Positions 61,733 through 64,000 of a stretch of DNA of 64,000 nucleotides are shown piece after piece. The stretch comes from Aquimarina sp. Aq78 (GTDB taxonomy: Bacteria; Bacteroidota; Bacteroidia; Flavobacteriales; Flavobacteriaceae). The notes under the pieces are model-generated. The model worked only from the letters and a program-made list of their open reading frames with translations. It searched no databases and was not told the origin of the DNA. The stretch lies in contig NZ_OMKA01000003.1 of NCBI RefSeq assembly GCF_900299525.1, positions 434,001 to 498,000 on the forward strand. The letters are read 5' to 3'. Position 1 is the first letter of the stretch. Every line of letters begins with the position of its first letter. Made by a program: the position numbers and the translations under genes.

Positions 61733-64000
61733 TTGAAAAGAATATTTTTATTTTTAGTACTCGCTTGTCACTTTTCTGTATACTCACAATTTGACACTAA
61801 AGGAATTGTCATAAATAGTTCGAATAAACTTCCAATAGCCAATGTAAATGTTCTTGATACAGACAGTAATATCAAAGTTTTCACTGATACTGATGGCAAG
61901 TTCACTATAAAGTCTTTAGGCAAAATAAAGTTTTTCAAAGATGGTTATACTGAAACTTCTATAGATGTTAACAAACATAACCATATTAAGGATGAATACA
62001 TTGTAATAGCATTAGTTCCCATTACAAATTTAGTTGAGGTTGTGATAGAAGATCATTTTCGTCCACAAAAACATAAGTATGCAGCAGAGGCTGTCTCTTC
62101 TATTACAGCTAGTGATATTAATCGTGGAAACTCAATTGAGTTACACCCCGTTCTCAATAGAGTTGCTGGTGTTTTTATGCAAAATGGTACATTAAATACC
62201 AATAGAATTACAATTAGAGGAATCGGAGCCAGAAACTTATTTGGCACAGCTAATATAAGAGCCTATTTTGGGGATATTCCATTAACCGATGGAAATGGAG
62301 AATCTTCTATAGAGGATTTAGAACTCGGTGCTTTATCCAGTATAGAAATTCATAAAGGACCTTCTTCAAGCAGTTATGGTGTGGGATTAGGAGGAACTAT
62401 CTTATTTCAACCCGAATTTGCAAACACAAATACTTCTGAGAGTGAATTAACTACATCCTTTGGGAGTTATGGATTAAGAAGAATTCTGGCTAAGGCCGCC
62501 ATATCTAAAGAAAAATCTAATATTACAGTACTGTATAGCAATAATCATACTGATGGATACCGAGATAATAATAAATATGATCGAAATACAGTAACACTGG
62601 CCTCTGGTTTTGATGCTGGAAAGAAAAACAATTTTTCGATAGTAGGAAGTTATGTTAATCTTAATGCTGGTATCCCCAGTTCATTAGATCAGGAAAATTT
62701 TGAAAACAATCCAAGACAGGCCGCATTTACCTGGGGGCGTGCTCAAGGTTTGGAAGATGTTGATTATGGACTATTAGGAGTAACCTGGAGACATAAATAT
62801 AGTCCAAAAACATCACATAATACTAGTGTTTTTAGTTCTTTTAGAAACAATGACGAGTCTAGACCTTTTAATATATTAAAAGAAAATGCAACAAGTTTTG
62901 GTATTAGAAACCGAGTTTTGGGCACTCATATAATTGCTGGTAAGGAATTAAACTGGACCGCAGGTGGAGAATTATTCTTTGATTATTATACTGGTAAGAC
63001 TTTTGAAAATTTATATCAGGATTTTCCTACTGGAACAGGTAGTGTACAAGGCAATCAACTTTCTGATCTCGATGAAAAACGATACTATTACAACATTTTT
63101 GCTGAAGCAAATTATAAGATTAATAAGAAGTTTAGAGTAAATGTTGGCATAAATCTCAATCAGACTTTTTTTGATATCGATGATCAATTCTTATCTGATG
63201 GAGAAGATAGCTCTGGCAAATTCGATTTTGATCCCATATTCTCTCCCAAAATTGGAATAAATTATTCTCTAAATTCTCAATTTACGCTCTACGGAAACAT
63301 TGCCCACGGTTTCTCTACTCCTACTACTTCAGAAACACTATTGCCTGATGGTCTTTTTAATCCCGATATAAAACCCGAAATAGGTTGGAATTATGAGATC
63401 GGTACCCGATATAGTCTATTACAGGATATGCTCTATGGGTCTTTATCATTATATCAATTTAGAGCTAAAGATCTTTTGGTTTCAAGAAGAACTATCGATG
63501 ATAATTTCTTTGCTATTAATGCAGGAAAAACCATACATAATGGTGCCGAATTAGAATTGAATTTCGATATTATAAAAGTAAACTCAGGAGTATTAAAATT
63601 CTTTTTCAATGCATCAATATATGACCATAAATTTGATGACTTTGTAGATTTGGATAATGATTTTTCGAATAACGATCTTACCGGTGTTCCTTCTGAAGTT
63701 ACCAATTCTGGAATTGAATTTATAGCTCAAAAAGGGTTTTATGGTAACCTTAGCTTTCAGACTGTAGGTAAAATACCTGCAAATGATGCAAATACAACAT
63801 TTAGCAAAAACTATGAATTATTACATGGTAAAGTAGGTTTCAAAAATAACATTGGACCTCACTTTAGGTATGACTTATTTTTTGGCGCAAACAATATTTT
63901 AGACACTAAGTATGCCTCTCAATTACAAATCAATGCCAGAGGGTTTGGTGGTAATTCTCCCAGGTATTTCTATCCTGGTTTACCACTTAATGCATACGCA
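61733..64000 (+). CDS. TonB-dependent receptor, partial at window edge
   Basis: The gene starts at TTG 61733 (read as Met: KRIFLFLVLACHFSVYSQ signal peptide) and is open to the right edge, 756 codons. A carboxypeptidase-regulatory-like domain (about 20-105) precedes the plug (about 125-230; TNRITIRGIGARNLFGTANI, LSSIEIHKGPSSSSYGVGLGG) and barrel strands up to the end. It is an outer-membrane importer, of FecA/siderophore appearance in the plug; the ligand is unknown. The barrel is probably nearly complete. Confidence 0.93.
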   Translation, partial: MKRIFLFLVLACHFSVYSQFDTKGIVINSSNKLPIANVNVLDTDSNIKVFTDTDGKFTIKSLGKIKFFKDGYTETSIDVNKHNHIKDEYIVIALVPITNLVEVVIEDHFRPQKHKYAAEAVSSITASDINRGNSIELHPVLNRVAGVFMQNGTLNTNRITIRGIGARNLFGTANIRAYFGDIPLTDGNGESSIEDLELGALSSIEIHKGPSSSSYGVGLGGTILFQPEFANTNTSESELTTSFGSYGLRRILAKAAISKEKSNITVLYSNNHTDGYRDNNKYDRNTVTLASGFDAGKKNNFSIVGSYVNLNAGIPSSLDQENFENNPRQAAFTWGRAQGLEDVDYGLLGVTWRHKYSPKTSHNTSVFSSFRNNDESRPFNILKENATSFGIRNRVLGTHIIAGKELNWTAGGELFFDYYTGKTFENLYQDFPTGTGSVQGNQLSDLDEKRYYYNIFAEANYKINKKFRVNVGINLNQTFFDIDDQFLSDGEDSSGKFDFDPIFSPKIGINYSLNSQFTLYGNIAHGFSTPTTSETLLPDGLFNPDIKPEIGWNYEIGTRYSLLQDMLYGSLSLYQFRAKDLLVSRRTIDDNFFAINAGKTIHNGAELELNFDIIKVNSGVLKFFFNASIYDHKFDDFVDLDNDFSNNDLTGVPSEVTNSGIEFIAQKGFYGNLSFQTVGKIPANDANTTFSKNYELLHGKVGFKNNIGPHFRYDLFFGANNILDTKYASQLQINARGFGGNSPRYFYPGLPLNAYA

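Noticed and set aside
1..64000. CRISPR arrays, rRNA operons or complete insertion sequences
   Set aside because: No regularly spaced repeats, rRNA text or transposase gene was seen on either strand; only the broken integrase was found.

Overview
The window looks like a marine Flavobacteriaceae chromosome, perhaps Aquimarina-like; the genus is a guess. Supporting signs are low GC, promoters with a TAnnTTTG -7 element, few Shine-Dalgarno sites, signal peptides ending in AQ/SQ, many lipoproteins, carboxypeptidase-regulatory-like domains on TonB receptors, and Bacteroidetes families such as DUF6090 and UnbV/ASPIC. No rRNA, CRISPR array or complete insertion sequence was seen.

Region 1 (1-15.2 kb) is almost all on the minus strand. 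It holds two tandem beta-lactamase-fold serine hydrolases (the first cut by the window edge), hypothetical proteins, a PD40 beta-propeller lipoprotein followed by a Crp/Fnr regulator, and a GH3 beta-glucosidase flanked by a 23-bp repeat. After these come an AraC regulator beside an SDR reductase, a GlsB-type membrane protein, and a run of two GNATs, an NTF2-like protein, an FMN reductase and a second Crp/Fnr regulator. Region 2 (15.3-29.4 kb) has a large VCBS/ASPIC lipoprotein, a DUF255 protein, a membrane-bound serine hydrolase with an unlisted 40-residue partner, an M23 peptidase, a TolB-N/TPR/AraC fusion regulator, DUF6090, an acyltransferase and a membrane AraC regulator.

Region 3 (29.5-33.9 kb) has tRNA-Pro(GGG), two small double-glycine leader peptides, the cydAB bd-type oxidase operon with a Crp/Fnr-like palindrome at an activator position, and tRNA-Pro(TGG). 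Region 4 (33.8-43.7 kb) looks like an old integrated island at tRNA-Pro(TGG). A 39-bp direct repeat of the tRNA terminator bounds it. Inside are a partial copy of the tRNA 3' end, a decayed tyrosine recombinase, two AraC regulators, a PLP decarboxylase, a GNAT and three consecutive exported hydrolases.

Region 5 (43.9-50.7 kb) is a compact cluster that joins a siderophore-type TonB receptor to an ABC ATPase and two DUF3526 permeases, preceded by a small His/Cys-rich exported protein. Region 6 (50.8-64 kb) has an AraC regulator, an alpha/beta hydrolase, a Crp/Fnr regulator, an outer-membrane receptor next to a DUF1961-like lipoprotein and a LytTR two-component system, a sigma factor/MscS channel/microprotein group, and a TonB receptor cut by the right edge.

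Overall this is accessory-rich sequence: six AraC and three Crp/Fnr regulators lie among exported hydrolases, receptors and transporters. The least ordinary items are the double-glycine peptide pair, the tRNA-Pro island with its dead integrase, and the TonB-ABC(DUF3526) operon.
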